Part shown: one piece after another, positions 1 through 8,809 of the stretch
Layout of the letters: each line of letters begins with the position of its first letter
Numbering within the stretch: position 1 is the first letter of the stretch
DNA from: Chitinophaga pinensis
GTDB taxonomy: Bacteria; Bacteroidota; Bacteroidia; Chitinophagales; CAMDFR01
Length of the DNA: 64,000 nucleotides
Direction of reading: 5' to 3'
NCBI GenBank assembly: GCA_945897725.1
Contig: CAMDFR010000009.1
Span: 34,465 to 98,464, forward strand
Program-made: the position numbers and the translations under genes
Notes under the pieces: model-generated
Told to the model about the DNA's origin: nothing
Database searches by the model: none
The model's input: only the letters and a program-made list of their open reading frames with translations

Positions 1-1095
1 ATTATCCTTACCGCGAGCCACAATCCGAAGCAATGGAATGCGCTTAAATTGCTCAATCAAAAAGGAGAATTCTTATCCGCTAAAGACGGAGAAGAGATAT
101 TAAAACTCGCAGACTCGAATCAAATTCATTTTGCAGAAGTCACAGCATTAGGTAAGTATACTACAAACGACACCTATATCGAACAACATATTGAAATGAT
201 TTGTAAGCTTCCTCTGATTGATATAGAAGCCATCAAATCAGCAAATTTCAAAATCGTTATTGATGCCGTCAATTCTACTGGCGGTATTGCAGTGCCTATG
301 CTCTTAAAAAGATTGGGGGTAGAAACCATTCATGAACTGTATTGCACACCAGACGGCAATTTCCCACACAATCCGGAGCCACTACCAGAAAATTTGGGAC
401 AAATTTCCGGAGAAGTCACCTTCCACAAAGCTGACTTAGGTATTGTGGTGGATCCTGATGTGGATAGACTGGCTTTAGTTTGTGAAGATGGTTCTATGTT
501 TGGTGAAGAATATACACTCGTTGCAGTGGCAGATTACATTTTCAAACATGATAAAGGCAATACTGTTTCTAATTTATCCAGCACTAGAGCATTGCAAGAT
601 GTTACAGAACTTCATGGTATGAAGTATGAAGCTTCGGCGGTTGGTGAAGTGAATGTGGTAGAAAAAATGAAAGAGATACAGGCCATTATTGGTGGGGAAG
701 GAAATGGTGGTATCATCTATCCAGCATTGCATTATGGAAGAGATGCCTTGGTGGGTATTGCGCTATTTTTGACGCATCTTGCACATAGCAAAATGACTGC
801 TTCTATTCTTCGCAGAACCTATCCTGATTATTATATTTCAAAAAATAAAATTGAATTGGATCCTACTGTTGATTTAGACAAAGTATTCAAAAAAATCAAA
901 CAGAAATATAGCAATCAGCCGATTAATGACATCGATGGACTTAGGATTGAATTTGATAAAGAATGGGTTCAATTACGTAAATCGAATACAGAACCCATTG
1001 TGAGGATTTATGCTGAAAGTAGCCATCAGACTACAGCAGAGGGAATCGCTCGACAAATCATGAGCGATATCAACGAAATCGTGAAATCGCTTTAA
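1..1095 (+). CDS. glmM: Phosphoglucosamine/phosphomannomutase, 5' end outside window
   Basis: Alpha-D-phosphohexomutase that moves phosphate between C6 and C1 of a hexose; the Bacteroidota members of this type are usually named phosphoglucosamine mutase, which feeds UDP-GlcNAc and cell wall synthesis. The frame is open from base 1 and begins inside the catalytic phosphoserine loop TASHNP (about bases 10-27), so roughly the first 100 residues lie upstream of the window. The metal loop DPDVDR is at about 451-468, the sugar loop GGEGNGG at about 694-714, and the phosphate-binding loop RKSNTEP at about 976-996. All four active-site loops are intact. The substrate (GlcN-6-P or Man-6-P) cannot be told from motifs alone. 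The 3' end overlaps the convergent aroQ stop by 4 bases. Confidence 0.9.
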   Translation: MILTASHNPKQWNALKLLNQKGEFLSAKDGEEILKLADSNQIHFAEVTALGKYTTNDTYIEQHIEMICKLPLIDIEAIKSANFKIVIDAVNSTGGIAVPMLLKRLGVETIHELYCTPDGNFPHNPEPLPENLGQISGEVTFHKADLGIVVDPDVDRLALVCEDGSMFGEEYTLVAVADYIFKHDKGNTVSNLSSTRALQDVTELHGMKYEASAVGEVNVVEKMKEIQAIIGGEGNGGIIYPALHYGRDALVGIALFLTHLAHSKMTASILRRTYPDYYISKNKIELDPTVDLDKVFKKIKQKYSNQPINDIDGLRIEFDKEWVQLRKSNTEPIVRIYAESSHQTTAEGIARQIMSDINEIVKSL

Positions 1096-1511
1096 TCAAG
1101 AAAACTGTCTATTGCTAAGACATAACTTTCAAGTCCAAATCCTGCAATAACACCTTTACAAACACCGGTAATCATGGATTGATGACGAAACTCTTCGCGC
1201 GCCATTGGGTTAGATATATGTACCTCCACCACAGGTGTTTTGATGGCAGCAATGGCATCTCTAATGGCCACAGAAGTATGTGTATAGCCACCTGCATTTA
1301 GGATGATTCCTTTGTATTTTTTCTTCTCAGTTTCTTGTAATTTATTGACAATCTCTCCTTCCACATTACTTTGATAATAGCTTATTTCACAATCAAAATA
1401 AGCTTCTTTGATCTCTTCGATAAAATCATTCATACTTGTTTCTCCATAGATGTCTTGCTCTCTTGTACCCACAAGATTTAGATTTGGACCATTGATAATT
1501 AAAACTTTCAT
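1092..1511 (-). CDS. aroQ: 3-dehydroquinate dehydratase, type II
   Basis: Type II dehydroquinase converts 3-dehydroquinate to 3-dehydroshikimate in the shikimate pathway in the cytoplasm. The 139-residue length is usual for the family. The N-terminal motif GPNLNLVGTREQDIYG (residues 8-23) carries the catalytic arginine and tyrosine of the flexible loop. NAGGYTHTS (about 71-79) and VEVHISNP...REEFRHQS (about 95-112) complete the substrate-binding site with the catalytic histidine. It is the last gene of a leftward run HsdR-N-like protein, plsC-like, aroQ, with a 37-base gap to plsC, so cotranscription is likely but not proven. Confidence 0.93.
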   Translation of the reverse strand: MKVLIINGPNLNLVGTREQDIYGETSMNDFIEEIKEAYFDCEISYYQSNVEGEIVNKLQETEKKKYKGIILNAGGYTHTSVAIRDAIAAIKTPVVEVHISNPMAREEFRHQSMITGVCKGVIAGFGLESYVLAIDSFLD

Positions 1512-1548
1512 GTAAGATTTGTATTAGTTAAATTTAGAAAATATTTAT

Positions 1549-2328
1549 TTAATAGACTTTGTAGCCAAATGGATAATGTTTTTTCAAATGGATCAACATT
1601 TCACTCTTGACCACATTCTTCAAATTTTCCATATCCTTATCAATATCCGTATAATGTGTCATTTCGATAGGATCACTCCAATAAACATGAATAACACCAG
1701 GTTTTAATAAAAAAACATTTCGATTCCATACTTCTCCAGCTCCGATGATGGTCATCACCATGATGGGTAATTGGGTGGGTATGGCGAGTCTAAATGCCCC
1801 ATCATGAAAGTGTTTTAACAAGGCTGAGGTATTGTTACTGGTACCTTCTGGAAATACGACTATGCTAGCCCCTTCTTTGGCTTTCACATAAAGTTGTTCC
1901 ATACTCCATGCCCGATGGTTTTTATCTTCTCGGTGCACAGGAATATATAATTTCTCTAATAAAAAGCCTAAAACAGGCCATTTGAGCACTTCTGCTTTAC
2001 CGATATACTTTTTATAATTCTTTATCACAGAACCAGAAATCAATGCATCTAGATAAGAACGATGATTTCCGACAAAAATCATTTGTCGAGTAGAGTCCAC
2101 CCGCGCTTTGTTATGCTCCACTATTCGAATACCCCACAAAAACAATACGATGGTTGAAATATGAGGCGGCAGGAAATGTACTTTGTACAATAAGCTTTTA
2201 TTGCCAGACATTACGCATATATAGATTATTGGAAAGGCCAATAACACAATAAGCCAAAAAATGAATGCACACCAAATAGTCCACAACACATAAAAAGGAA
2301 AGAGTAAAACGTCGATTATTTTTTTCAA
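1549..2328 (-). CDS. plsC: 1-acyl-sn-glycerol-3-phosphate acyltransferase (PlsC family)
   Basis: Membrane-bound LPLAT family acyltransferase that would transfer an acyl chain to lysophosphatidate in phospholipid synthesis. A hydrophobic stretch at residues 7-40 forms an N-terminal membrane anchor. The HX4D catalytic motif is NHRSYLD (88-94) and the acceptor-binding motif is FPEGTS (159-164). The start is TTG at 2326-2328, directly abutting the TAA stop of the upstream gene; no in-frame ATG occurs before residue 40, so TTG is the probable start. Translation is likely coupled to the upstream nuclease-fold gene. Some family members act on ornithine or other lipids, so the exact acceptor is open. 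Confidence 0.85.
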   Translation of the reverse strand: MKKIIDVLLFPFYVLWTIWCAFIFWLIVLLAFPIIYICVMSGNKSLLYKVHFLPPHISTIVLFLWGIRIVEHNKARVDSTRQMIFVGNHRSYLDALISGSVIKNYKKYIGKAEVLKWPVLGFLLEKLYIPVHREDKNHRAWSMEQLYVKAKEGASIVVFPEGTSNNTSALLKHFHDGAFRLAIPTQLPIMVMTIIGAGEVWNRNVFLLKPGVIHVYWSDPIEMTHYTDIDKDMENLKNVVKSEMLIHLKKHYPFGYKVY

Positions 2329-2763
2329 TTATTGATAATTTGGGATATCTTGAATTTCTATGAGTTTACCGGCATCATTTGTAGCGATAAGGGTTGTTAC
2401 CCCATTGGAAAGCACAAAATATTTTGCCTGCAGTGTTTGATTATAGGTCATTATTTGCTCTATGGTCGTAAAATCAATCTTCACTTTTGAAGCCTTACAC
2501 TCGCAAATGATGGAAACATGGCCTTCTTTATCAAAAACAACAATATCAGATCTTTTGTTGGTTTCATTTACTTGAATCCCATGTTCTGTTTTTACAAGAC
2601 CAGTTGGATACGATTTATCCAGAATCAGGTAGTGCAATAAATGCTGACGAACAAATTCTTCAGGTGTAAGAATCACAAAGCTTTTTCGACATAGGTCAAA
2701 AACTTCATTTTTTCCAGCACGCTCTCGTATTTGAAAATGATACTTTCCTAGTGGTAAAGTCAC
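2329..2763 (-). CDS. Type I restriction HsdR N-terminal-like (PD-(D/E)XK fold) protein
   Basis: A 144-residue protein resembling only the N-terminal nuclease domain of HsdR subunits. The PD-(D/E)XK signature can be read as RSDIVVFD (71-78) followed by ECKA (88-91), giving the D...E-x-K triad at D73, E88 and K90. The preceding segment PEEFVRQHLLHYL (35-47) is typical of this single-domain family, which is widespread in Bacteroidota. There is no helicase motor and there are no hsdM or hsdS genes in the window, so it is not a functional type I system. It sits immediately upstream of plsC. DNA binding or cleavage is inferred from fold only; the biological role is unknown. Confidence 0.75.
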   Translation of the reverse strand: MTLPLGKYHFQIRERAGKNEVFDLCRKSFVILTPEEFVRQHLLHYLILDKSYPTGLVKTEHGIQVNETNKRSDIVVFDKEGHVSIICECKASKVKIDFTTIEQIMTYNQTLQAKYFVLSNGVTTLIATNDAGKLIEIQDIPNYQ

Positions 2764-2868
2764 AAATGATTCTTTTTTCTGAGTAAATGTATTTATTTTG
2801 CAGTAATAACTCTAATAATTCCATGGATAGCTTGTTCGTGGAATGCATAAACCCAGCATATAACGCTT

Positions 2869-3639
2869 ATGAAAACGAAAAATGACATTATCAATAACTG
2901 GTTGCCGAGGTATACTGGCACTTCATTGGATCAATTTGGCGACTATATTTTGTTGACAAATTTCGATAAGTATGTTCAGATGTTTGCTGCGATGCACAAT
3001 GTGCCTATCATAGGTGAAGACAAGCCAATGTCAAATGCTACCTCTGATGGCATCACCATTATTAATTTTGGGATGGGAAGTCCAAATGCAGCCACTATCA
3101 TGGATTTGTTAGGTGCTATTAAACCTAAAGGAGTCTTGTTTCTTGGCAAATGTGGTAGTCTAAAGGACAGCATTGGTTTAGGTAATCTTATCTTGCCGAT
3201 TGCCGCGATTAGAGGTGAAGGTACCTCCAACGATTACTTCCCACCAGAAGTGCCTGCCATGCCCTCTTTCGCCCTTCAGAAGGCAATCTCCACGACCATT
3301 CGCGACTACAATCAGGATTATTGGACTGGTACTGTGTATACCACCAATCGTAGAGTTTGGGAACACGATGACCAATTCAAAATCTATCTAAAGAAAATTC
3401 GAGCATTAGCCATTGATATGGAAACGGCTACTCTATTCACCACTGCCTTTTATAACAAAATACAAATCGGTGCGCTCCTATTAGTCAGCGATCAACCGAT
3501 GACTCCTGAGGGTGTCAAAACAGAAGCCAGTGACCTAGCTATTACAACAAGTTTTGTGGACATGCATTTGGATGTAGGAATTCAATCATTGAAACAACTA
3601 AAAAATAATGGACAGACGATAAAACATCTGCGTTTCTAG
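2869..3639 (+). CDS. amn: AMP nucleosidase (catalytic domain form)
   Basis: Purine/uridine phosphorylase-like hydrolase that splits AMP into adenine and ribose 5-phosphate. It is 256 residues, about half the length of the E. coli enzyme, because it contains only the nucleosidase domain and lacks the N-terminal regulatory domain; this short form is normal in Bacteroidota. Recognisable segments are INFGMGSPNAA (65-75), LFLGKCGSL (90-98) and AIDMETATLF (181-190), the last being the ribose-binding methionine/glutamate motif of the superfamily. It is divergent from the HsdR-N-like gene. The alternative reading, a generic nucleoside phosphorylase, is less likely given the overall match in length and motifs. 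Confidence 0.85.
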   Translation: MKTKNDIINNWLPRYTGTSLDQFGDYILLTNFDKYVQMFAAMHNVPIIGEDKPMSNATSDGITIINFGMGSPNAATIMDLLGAIKPKGVLFLGKCGSLKDSIGLGNLILPIAAIRGEGTSNDYFPPEVPAMPSFALQKAISTTIRDYNQDYWTGTVYTTNRRVWEHDDQFKIYLKKIRALAIDMETATLFTTAFYNKIQIGALLLVSDQPMTPEGVKTEASDLAITTSFVDMHLDVGIQSLKQLKNNGQTIKHLRF

Positions 3640-3701
3640 TTGCTTTCCATTTTAAAATGCTAGTAGAATAGTATAGTTGGATAAGTTCTTTGTTAATAAA
3701 C

Positions 3702-4247
3702 TTATAGAAGATATTTTTTCTTATAGACTTCCCATAATACAATTCCTGCACTCACGGAAATATTAAAACTATGTTTCGTCCCAAACTGTGGTATTTCAAT
3801 ACATCCATCAGATATGTCGATGATCTGTTGATCCACTCCTTTTACTTCATTACCAAATACTAAAGCAATTTTCTGCGACAGACCGATTTGCATATCTTGT
3901 AGCATCACACTTGCCTGTGTTTGTTCAATGCAATACGTTTGATATCCTTCTTCCTTCAGGGCTTCATACGCCAAAAGTGTGGATTCAAAATATTTCCAAT
4001 GCACTGTCTCCGAAGCGCCCAAAGCAGTCTTTTGAATATCTCTATGTGGTGGTGTTGCCGTGATACCGCATAGATAGATGGCCTCTACTAAAAAAGCATC
4101 TGCGCTTCTAAACACAGAGCCTACATTGTAGAGGCTCCGAATATTGTCTAGGACAATAATTACAGACATTTTTTTTGCTTCTAGAAACTCTGCTGGCTGC
4201 AGTCGCTGAAGCTCATCTGTTGTCCATTTTCTATTCTCTTCCATCAT
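3702..4247 (-). CDS. SPOUT-class RNA 2'-O-methyltransferase (TrmH family)
   Basis: SpoU-type methyltransferase using S-adenosylmethionine to methylate a ribose 2'-OH in tRNA or rRNA. The three SPOUT motifs are present: NIRSLYNVGSVFRSADA (35-51), FGNEVKGV (131-138) and IPQFGTKHSFNISVSAG (152-168), the trefoil-knot SAM site. At 181 residues it is a minimal TrmH-like protein without the extra N-terminal substrate domain found in the RlmB type. It is the last gene of a probable leftward operon dapF, FAD oxidoreductase, this gene, 26 bases downstream of the oxidoreductase start. The target nucleotide cannot be assigned from sequence. Confidence 0.85.
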   Translation of the reverse strand: MMEENRKWTTDELQRLQPAEFLEAKKMSVIIVLDNIRSLYNVGSVFRSADAFLVEAIYLCGITATPPHRDIQKTALGASETVHWKYFESTLLAYEALKEEGYQTYCIEQTQASVMLQDMQIGLSQKIALVFGNEVKGVDQQIIDISDGCIEIPQFGTKHSFNISVSAGIVLWEVYKKKYLL

Positions 4248-4273
4248 TTTCTTTCATTACTTTGGTGGATATT

Positions 4274-5668
4274 TTAAGATCTATTGGTATCCAATATATG
4301 TATTGCCAGCCTTTCTGCTTGATCTCGCAACTCATTCACAGCCGTGCTTTCCCACAATACACCTTTTAAATTCCCTCCCAGTGTATATAAATGCTTCATG
4401 CTTTGTGCTTCACGGTTCAACACTTCAAAGCTAGAAGGATTGGCATTAATACCGATGCGTAATGGATCCTGTGTGATATAGCCCTTTTCAATTGCTTTTT
4501 TTAGAAGGAGATGACCTGCCTTTTCTAAATTTGTTTCTGGACCGGTACAATTAATCACTCTTGCCACTTTTATAGTTCTTTCTTGATTTAGTCTTTTATC
4601 ATAATAACGAACGCTGCAGTCATTTTCATTTCTTTCAATATCAATTATTTTTCCTGCAACAATGTGCAGTTTATTATGAATTCGCAATTGTTGAATATAA
4701 TCATGAATATGCAATGGAATGCGATGTCGAGCAAGGCCCCAAAGATGTCGAAGTCTGCCCATAAAAACCTTCTTCTCTTTATCACTTAGCGCCTGCCAAA
4801 TCTTTTGTGTATAGGGTCGCAGAGAATCGATAATAGGCTCTGCTGATAACCCGAATTTCTTTATTTTTTTAATGTGCTTATTGAATAAATGTAGAATACT
4901 CAACAAATCTATTTTTGAAGGCAATTCATTTGCCAAATCTTTGTATTGAACGCCAATATGTCGATGGGGTAAAATATTGAAACCATTATTAGAAATAGAA
5001 TATATCTCATTGCTAAATCCTTTTTCGTGCAAGCCAATAATGGTATCTACCATGGTAAGTCCATTACCAATGATAAAAACGGGAAGTGAGGAGTCTAAGT
5101 TAGTGACAGTTGATTCCTTCCAAGGATTTTGAAAATAAAATTCACTTTCATAAAAGGCAGTATTGTTGATCTTTACATTTCCTGGAGTATGATTGCCTGT
5201 TGCGATCACACATTCATCCACCACTATTTCAATGCCATCCTTAAGATATAACTTTATCCCATCATCTATATATTCTATATCCGTTGCTGCATCGCACATT
5301 CGAGTGATCTTACATTGCTTTGTTTCGGCCTCTTGTAAAGCTTCCTGCCATATATTTTGAAGATACGCTCCATATAAATATCTAGGCAAAAATGATTGAG
5401 ATAAAATGTTTCTATCACTATCAGAAAAATCTTTTTGTTGAAGTACCCATTCGAGGAAATGTGCTGTATCATGTTTAAAGGCACTCATTTTTTCAGTGAC
5501 CACATTTAACAAATGTTTCTTAGAATATGGGGTATAAGCAATGCCCTTGCCGGTATCAGCAGAAGGATCAATCATTATCAGTTCCATCGCTTCTGTGGTG
5601 TTCCTAATCAAATGAACCGCTACCATTGTTCCCGAGAAGCCACAACCTATAATACCTATTTTTTTCAT
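4274..5668 (-). CDS. FAD/NAD(P)-binding oxidoreductase
   Basis: Flavoprotein of 464 residues with a Rossmann dinucleotide site at the very N-terminus, GIIGCGFSGTM (5-15). The segment GKGIAYTPYSKKHLLNV (about 41-57) is characteristic of the NAD_binding_9 family of predicted FAD monooxygenase-like proteins. A second dinucleotide region follows at VIATGNHTPG and IIGNGLTMVD, and VINCTG near the C-terminus closes the FAD site. The substrate is unknown; members are often annotated only as FAD/NAD(P)-binding protein. It lies 20 bases downstream of dapF on the same strand, probably in one transcript, but a role in lysine or wall metabolism is only suggested by that position. Confidence 0.8.
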   Translation of the reverse strand: MKKIGIIGCGFSGTMVAVHLIRNTTEAMELIMIDPSADTGKGIAYTPYSKKHLLNVVTEKMSAFKHDTAHFLEWVLQQKDFSDSDRNILSQSFLPRYLYGAYLQNIWQEALQEAETKQCKITRMCDAATDIEYIDDGIKLYLKDGIEIVVDECVIATGNHTPGNVKINNTAFYESEFYFQNPWKESTVTNLDSSLPVFIIGNGLTMVDTIIGLHEKGFSNEIYSISNNGFNILPHRHIGVQYKDLANELPSKIDLLSILHLFNKHIKKIKKFGLSAEPIIDSLRPYTQKIWQALSDKEKKVFMGRLRHLWGLARHRIPLHIHDYIQQLRIHNKLHIVAGKIIDIERNENDCSVRYYDKRLNQERTIKVARVINCTGPETNLEKAGHLLLKKAIEKGYITQDPLRIGINANPSSFEVLNREAQSMKHLYTLGGNLKGVLWESTAVNELRDQAERLAIHILDTNRS

Positions 5669-5688
5669 CTTGTATTGAAGCTTTATTT

Positions 5689-6480
5689 TTAAATATTAAT
5701 TTGCCCTTCAAATACCTTAACGGCTGGACCTATTAAAAAAATATCTACATAACAATTGTCTGTGAATTGATGTACAAATTTCACTTCTAATGGACCACCT
5801 AAAGTTTGTACATAAAAATGAGAGACTGCATTCTTAACTTTTAAGCTAGTGGCAATGGCAGCAGCTGTTACGCCAGTTCCACAAGATAATGTTTCTTCCT
5901 CCACCCCTCTTTCGTATGTTCGCACCTTTATTTGATTATCAGCAATGATTTGTACAAAATTAACATTGGTTCCTTCCTTGCTAAATTCATCATTATATCT
6001 GATTGCTTTACCCTGCTCTACAACATTGATACGGTCAACATCTTCCACAAATATTATATAATGAGGCGAACCAGTATTCAGAAAATAATCTGCAGAACGC
6101 TCCTCAACTGTATGCACCTCGATCATCTGTAATTCAATGCTATCATTATTCACAATGGAAGCATGATGTATCCCGTCCACAGCCATAAAGCTTGTCCTTC
6201 CCTGCTGAATTAAACCTAAGGATTGGGCAAACGAAACAATACATCTTCCACCATTACCACACATACTACTCTCCATGCCATCTGCATTAAAGTATAGCAT
6301 TTCAAAATCTAAATGCTGAGCATGTTGCAAAAGAATCAAACCATCGGCACCAATACCAAACCTCCTATTACAAAGACTTTCAATTAAAACATTATCTTGT
6401 CTATTGAAACTATTTGAACGATTATCGATCATGATAAAATCGTTTCCAACTCCCTGGTATTTACAAAAATTGATGAGCAT
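5689..6480 (-). CDS. dapF: Diaminopimelate epimerase
   Basis: Converts LL-diaminopimelate to meso-diaminopimelate for lysine and peptidoglycan synthesis by a PLP-independent two-cysteine mechanism. Both catalytic cysteines are visible: C74 in SSMCGNGGR and C200 in EEETLSCGTGV. The N-terminal FCKYQGVGNDFIMID (5-19) is also diagnostic. Length, 263 residues, is normal. It heads a leftward group with the FAD oxidoreductase and the SPOUT methyltransferase, and is divergent from the Deg protease with a 110-base shared upstream region. Confidence 0.95.
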   Translation of the reverse strand: MLINFCKYQGVGNDFIMIDNRSNSFNRQDNVLIESLCNRRFGIGADGLILLQHAQHLDFEMLYFNADGMESSMCGNGGRCIVSFAQSLGLIQQGRTSFMAVDGIHHASIVNNDSIELQMIEVHTVEERSADYFLNTGSPHYIIFVEDVDRINVVEQGKAIRYNDEFSKEGTNVNFVQIIADNQIKVRTYERGVEEETLSCGTGVTAAAIATSLKVKNAVSHFYVQTLGGPLEVKFVHQFTDNCYVDIFLIGPAVKVFEGQINI

Positions 6481-6561
6481 AGGCTAGCTTAATTATTGTT
6501 AAATAGAAAAACAGTGCAAGTTAAAAAATATTAATCAACAACAAACTGTTAAAGGAAGCGT

Positions 6562-6569
6562 TAAATTTG
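6562..6569 (+). promoter_or_regulatory. -7 promoter element of the Deg protease gene
   Basis: TAAATTTG matches the Bacteroidota -7 consensus TANNTTTG. Using the tRNA-Ser promoter in this window as a ruler (start 5 bases after the G), transcription would begin near 6574. That excludes the TTG start at 6567 and supports the ATG at 6591. No clear TTTG -33 box is seen. Confidence 0.5.
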
Positions 6570-6590
6570 TTACAGAAAAAAGACAATATT

Positions 6591-8093
6591 ATGAATCGTA
6601 AAAACTTGAGTATCATTTTTACTATTGCTTTCTTGAGTTCTTTCTTAGGAATGACTGCATTCAATAGATACAAACAGCTGAATGGGCCTTCAGAACAACC
6701 CAATAAAGAAATTCAGGTATCTTACCAGTTACCCGTACAGCCTATTTCCTATAGCAATGCTGTTCCCTTTGACTTTACCGAAGCGGCTGCAAAGAGTACA
6801 GATGCGGTGGTGCATATTAAAACAAAGATCAACCCATCTCAGTCTGCAACCAAGGGTAAAAGAAATCCATATCAAGATATGTTTGGTGATGAGTTTTATC
6901 GTCTTTTTGGTGATCCTAATGCTTCTAATTTACCGCAAGAAGCTTCAGGAAGTGGGGTGATTGTTGATGCTTCGGGCTATATAGTGACCAATAATCATGT
7001 GGTGGAAGATGCGGATGAAATCGAAGTAACCTTACATAATAATAGTGTCTACAAAGCAACAGTGGTCGGAAAGGATAAAGATTTTGATTTGGCGGTGCTA
7101 AAGATTGAAGCTACCAATATTCCATGTATCACTTTTGGCAATAGTGATTCAGTGAAGGTAGGCCAATGGTGTCTTGCTGTTGGAAATCCTTTCAATCTCA
7201 CTTCTACGGTTACCGCTGGAATCGTTAGTGCCAAAGGAAGAAATATAAACCTACTAGTAGGCAATGGCGGCAATGGTGGAAACACGGCCATTGAATCATT
7301 TATTCAGACCGATGCGGCAGTTAATCCCGGTAATAGCGGAGGTGCCTTAGTCAATACTAATGGAGACTTAATTGGTATCAATACTGCCATCGCATCAACA
7401 ACGGGTGCCTATGCTGGCTATTCATTTGCGGTTCCTTCCAACTTAGTTTTCAAAGTGTACAACGATCTCAAAAATTATGGAGTCGTGCAAAGAGGCTATT
7501 TAGGGGTAAACATCAGAAGTGTTGATAATGCACTATCTAAGGAACTGAGTTTAAAAAACATAGAAGGTGTTTATGTAGATAATGTAATCAAGGAAAGTGC
7601 TGCTGAAGAAGCTGGGATCAAGCCCAAAGATGTTATCACAAAAATCAACAACGCTGTCATCAAAACAGCACCAGAACTGCAAGAACAAGTTGGAAGATAT
7701 AGACCAGGTGATAAGATTTCGGTTGAATTTATTAGAGATGGCAAAGCCCAGTCTGTCAATGTAATTCTAAAGAACAAATTTAATAGCACCAATCTTGTAG
7801 ATGATGGTAAAGATTTCATAAAATTATTAGGAGCAGACCTAACAGCACTCAGTAAATCAGAAGCCATGCGATTTGGACTTCAAGGTGGTGTGAAAGTGAG
7901 TAATCTGAAAGAAGGAAAATTAAAACAATACACAGAAATTGGCAATGGTTTTATCATCTCCTATATGAATGAAAAGCCAATCAGTTCAGTAGATGAAATC
8001 GCAGGTATTATGGCCTCTAAAAAAGGAAATATCACTATTGAAGGGATTTATCCAGGCAAGCCTTATTCTTTCTTATATGCTATTAAAATGTAA
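6591..8093 (+). CDS. degP: Deg/HtrA periplasmic serine protease
   Basis: Trypsin-like protease-chaperone of the envelope stress response. From the ATG at 6591 the protein has 500 residues. An N-terminal hydrophobic segment (about 4-24) serves as signal or anchor. The catalytic triad is H136 in TNNHVVED, D166 in DFDLAVLK and S249 in GNSGGALV. The triad is followed by a first PDZ domain (about 300-400, starting at RGYLGVNI) and a second, more divergent one to the C-terminus. A longer TTG-started reading beginning at 6567 is less likely because a promoter -7 element overlaps it. Two PDZ domains suggest DegP/DegQ rather than DegS; the symbol is by family. Confidence 0.9.
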   Translation: MNRKNLSIIFTIAFLSSFLGMTAFNRYKQLNGPSEQPNKEIQVSYQLPVQPISYSNAVPFDFTEAAAKSTDAVVHIKTKINPSQSATKGKRNPYQDMFGDEFYRLFGDPNASNLPQEASGSGVIVDASGYIVTNNHVVEDADEIEVTLHNNSVYKATVVGKDKDFDLAVLKIEATNIPCITFGNSDSVKVGQWCLAVGNPFNLTSTVTAGIVSAKGRNINLLVGNGGNGGNTAIESFIQTDAAVNPGNSGGALVNTNGDLIGINTAIASTTGAYAGYSFAVPSNLVFKVYNDLKNYGVVQRGYLGVNIRSVDNALSKELSLKNIEGVYVDNVIKESAAEEAGIKPKDVITKINNAVIKTAPELQEQVGRYRPGDKISVEFIRDGKAQSVNVILKNKFNSTNLVDDGKDFIKLLGADLTALSKSEAMRFGLQGGVKVSNLKEGKLKQYTEIGNGFIISYMNEKPISSVDEIAGIMASKKGNITIEGIYPGKPYSFLYAIKM

Positions 8094-8113
8094 AAAAAAT
8101 ATAGCAAAACATG

Positions 8114-8144
8114 AAAAAGGCGAGCCATATGGCTCGCCTTTTTT
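8114..8144. terminator. Bidirectional Rho-independent terminator
   Basis: A perfect 13-bp inverted repeat (8114-8126 with 8131-8143) with loop ATAT, the core being GGCGAGCC/GGCTCGCC flanked by A5 and T6. It lies between the convergent Deg protease and pyrophosphatase genes and can end both transcripts. Confidence 0.9.
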
Positions 8145-8146
8145 GT

Positions 8147-8770
8147 TTATTTATTTTGCTCCCCTATATAATTTTCATAATCAATACAACTTAAATTGAT
8201 AATTTCATGAGCAACTTTTCGATTGTAAACATCTGAAACATAGCATTGACGTGGTTCCTCGCCTGGTATATTTTTATAAGTCAAGAAATAATGTCGTAGA
8301 CGATTGGTAATTTCTGCGGGTAATTGATCTAAGTCCGTCAAATGTCCGTAGATAGCATCTCCAACCAACACAGCTATAATTTTATCATCTGCTTCATGGT
8401 TGTCGATTAAGCGTAAACCTCCTATTGGTATTGCCTTTAGAATAATATCACTTCTATATATTTCTCTTTCACTTAAAACGCAAATATCTAGAGGATCTCC
8501 ATCTCCCTTTTTCACTTCAATGGTACTATGACTTCTAGCAAAAGATGCCACATGATCGCCACAATAGGTTTGTGGAATAAAACCATAAAGAGAAGGTATG
8601 ACATTCGAAAATTTCTGAGGACGATCAATTTTAAGATAACCAGAAGCTTTATCTATCTCATACTTCATGGTATCGCTAGGCAAAATTTCGATAAATGCTG
8701 TAACAATGTCTGGAGCCTCGTTACCTTTATCAATACCATGCCATGGGTGTGCTTTATACTGTTGATTCAT
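8147..8770 (-). CDS. ppa: Inorganic pyrophosphatase, family I
   Basis: Soluble pyrophosphatase that hydrolyses PPi to phosphate, driving biosynthetic reactions. The metal-binding signature is GDGDPLDICVLSE, with YGFIPQTYCG preceding it and a C-terminal YKNIPGEEP segment. I place the start at the ATG at 8770 (protein begins MNQQYKAHPWHG, 207 residues), because homologues begin close to this HPWHG segment and a weak -7-like element (TTACTTTG on the minus strand, 8799-8806) would leave the ATG at 8797 without a leader. The 9-residue longer form remains possible. A strong terminator follows the stop. Confidence 0.9.
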   Translation of the reverse strand: MNQQYKAHPWHGIDKGNEAPDIVTAFIEILPSDTMKYEIDKASGYLKIDRPQKFSNVIPSLYGFIPQTYCGDHVASFARSHSTIEVKKGDGDPLDICVLSEREIYRSDIILKAIPIGGLRLIDNHEADDKIIAVLVGDAIYGHLTDLDQLPAEITNRLRHYFLTYKNIPGEEPRQCYVSDVYNRKVAHEIINLSCIDYENYIGEQNK

Positions 8771-8809
8771 TCTGTTAACATTTATTTTTTGTTTCAAACA
8801 AAGTAATTC

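Noticed and set aside
2329..2763. A type I restriction-modification locus.
   Set aside because: Only the HsdR N-terminal nuclease fold is present; helicase, hsdM and hsdS are missing and the neighbours are metabolic genes.
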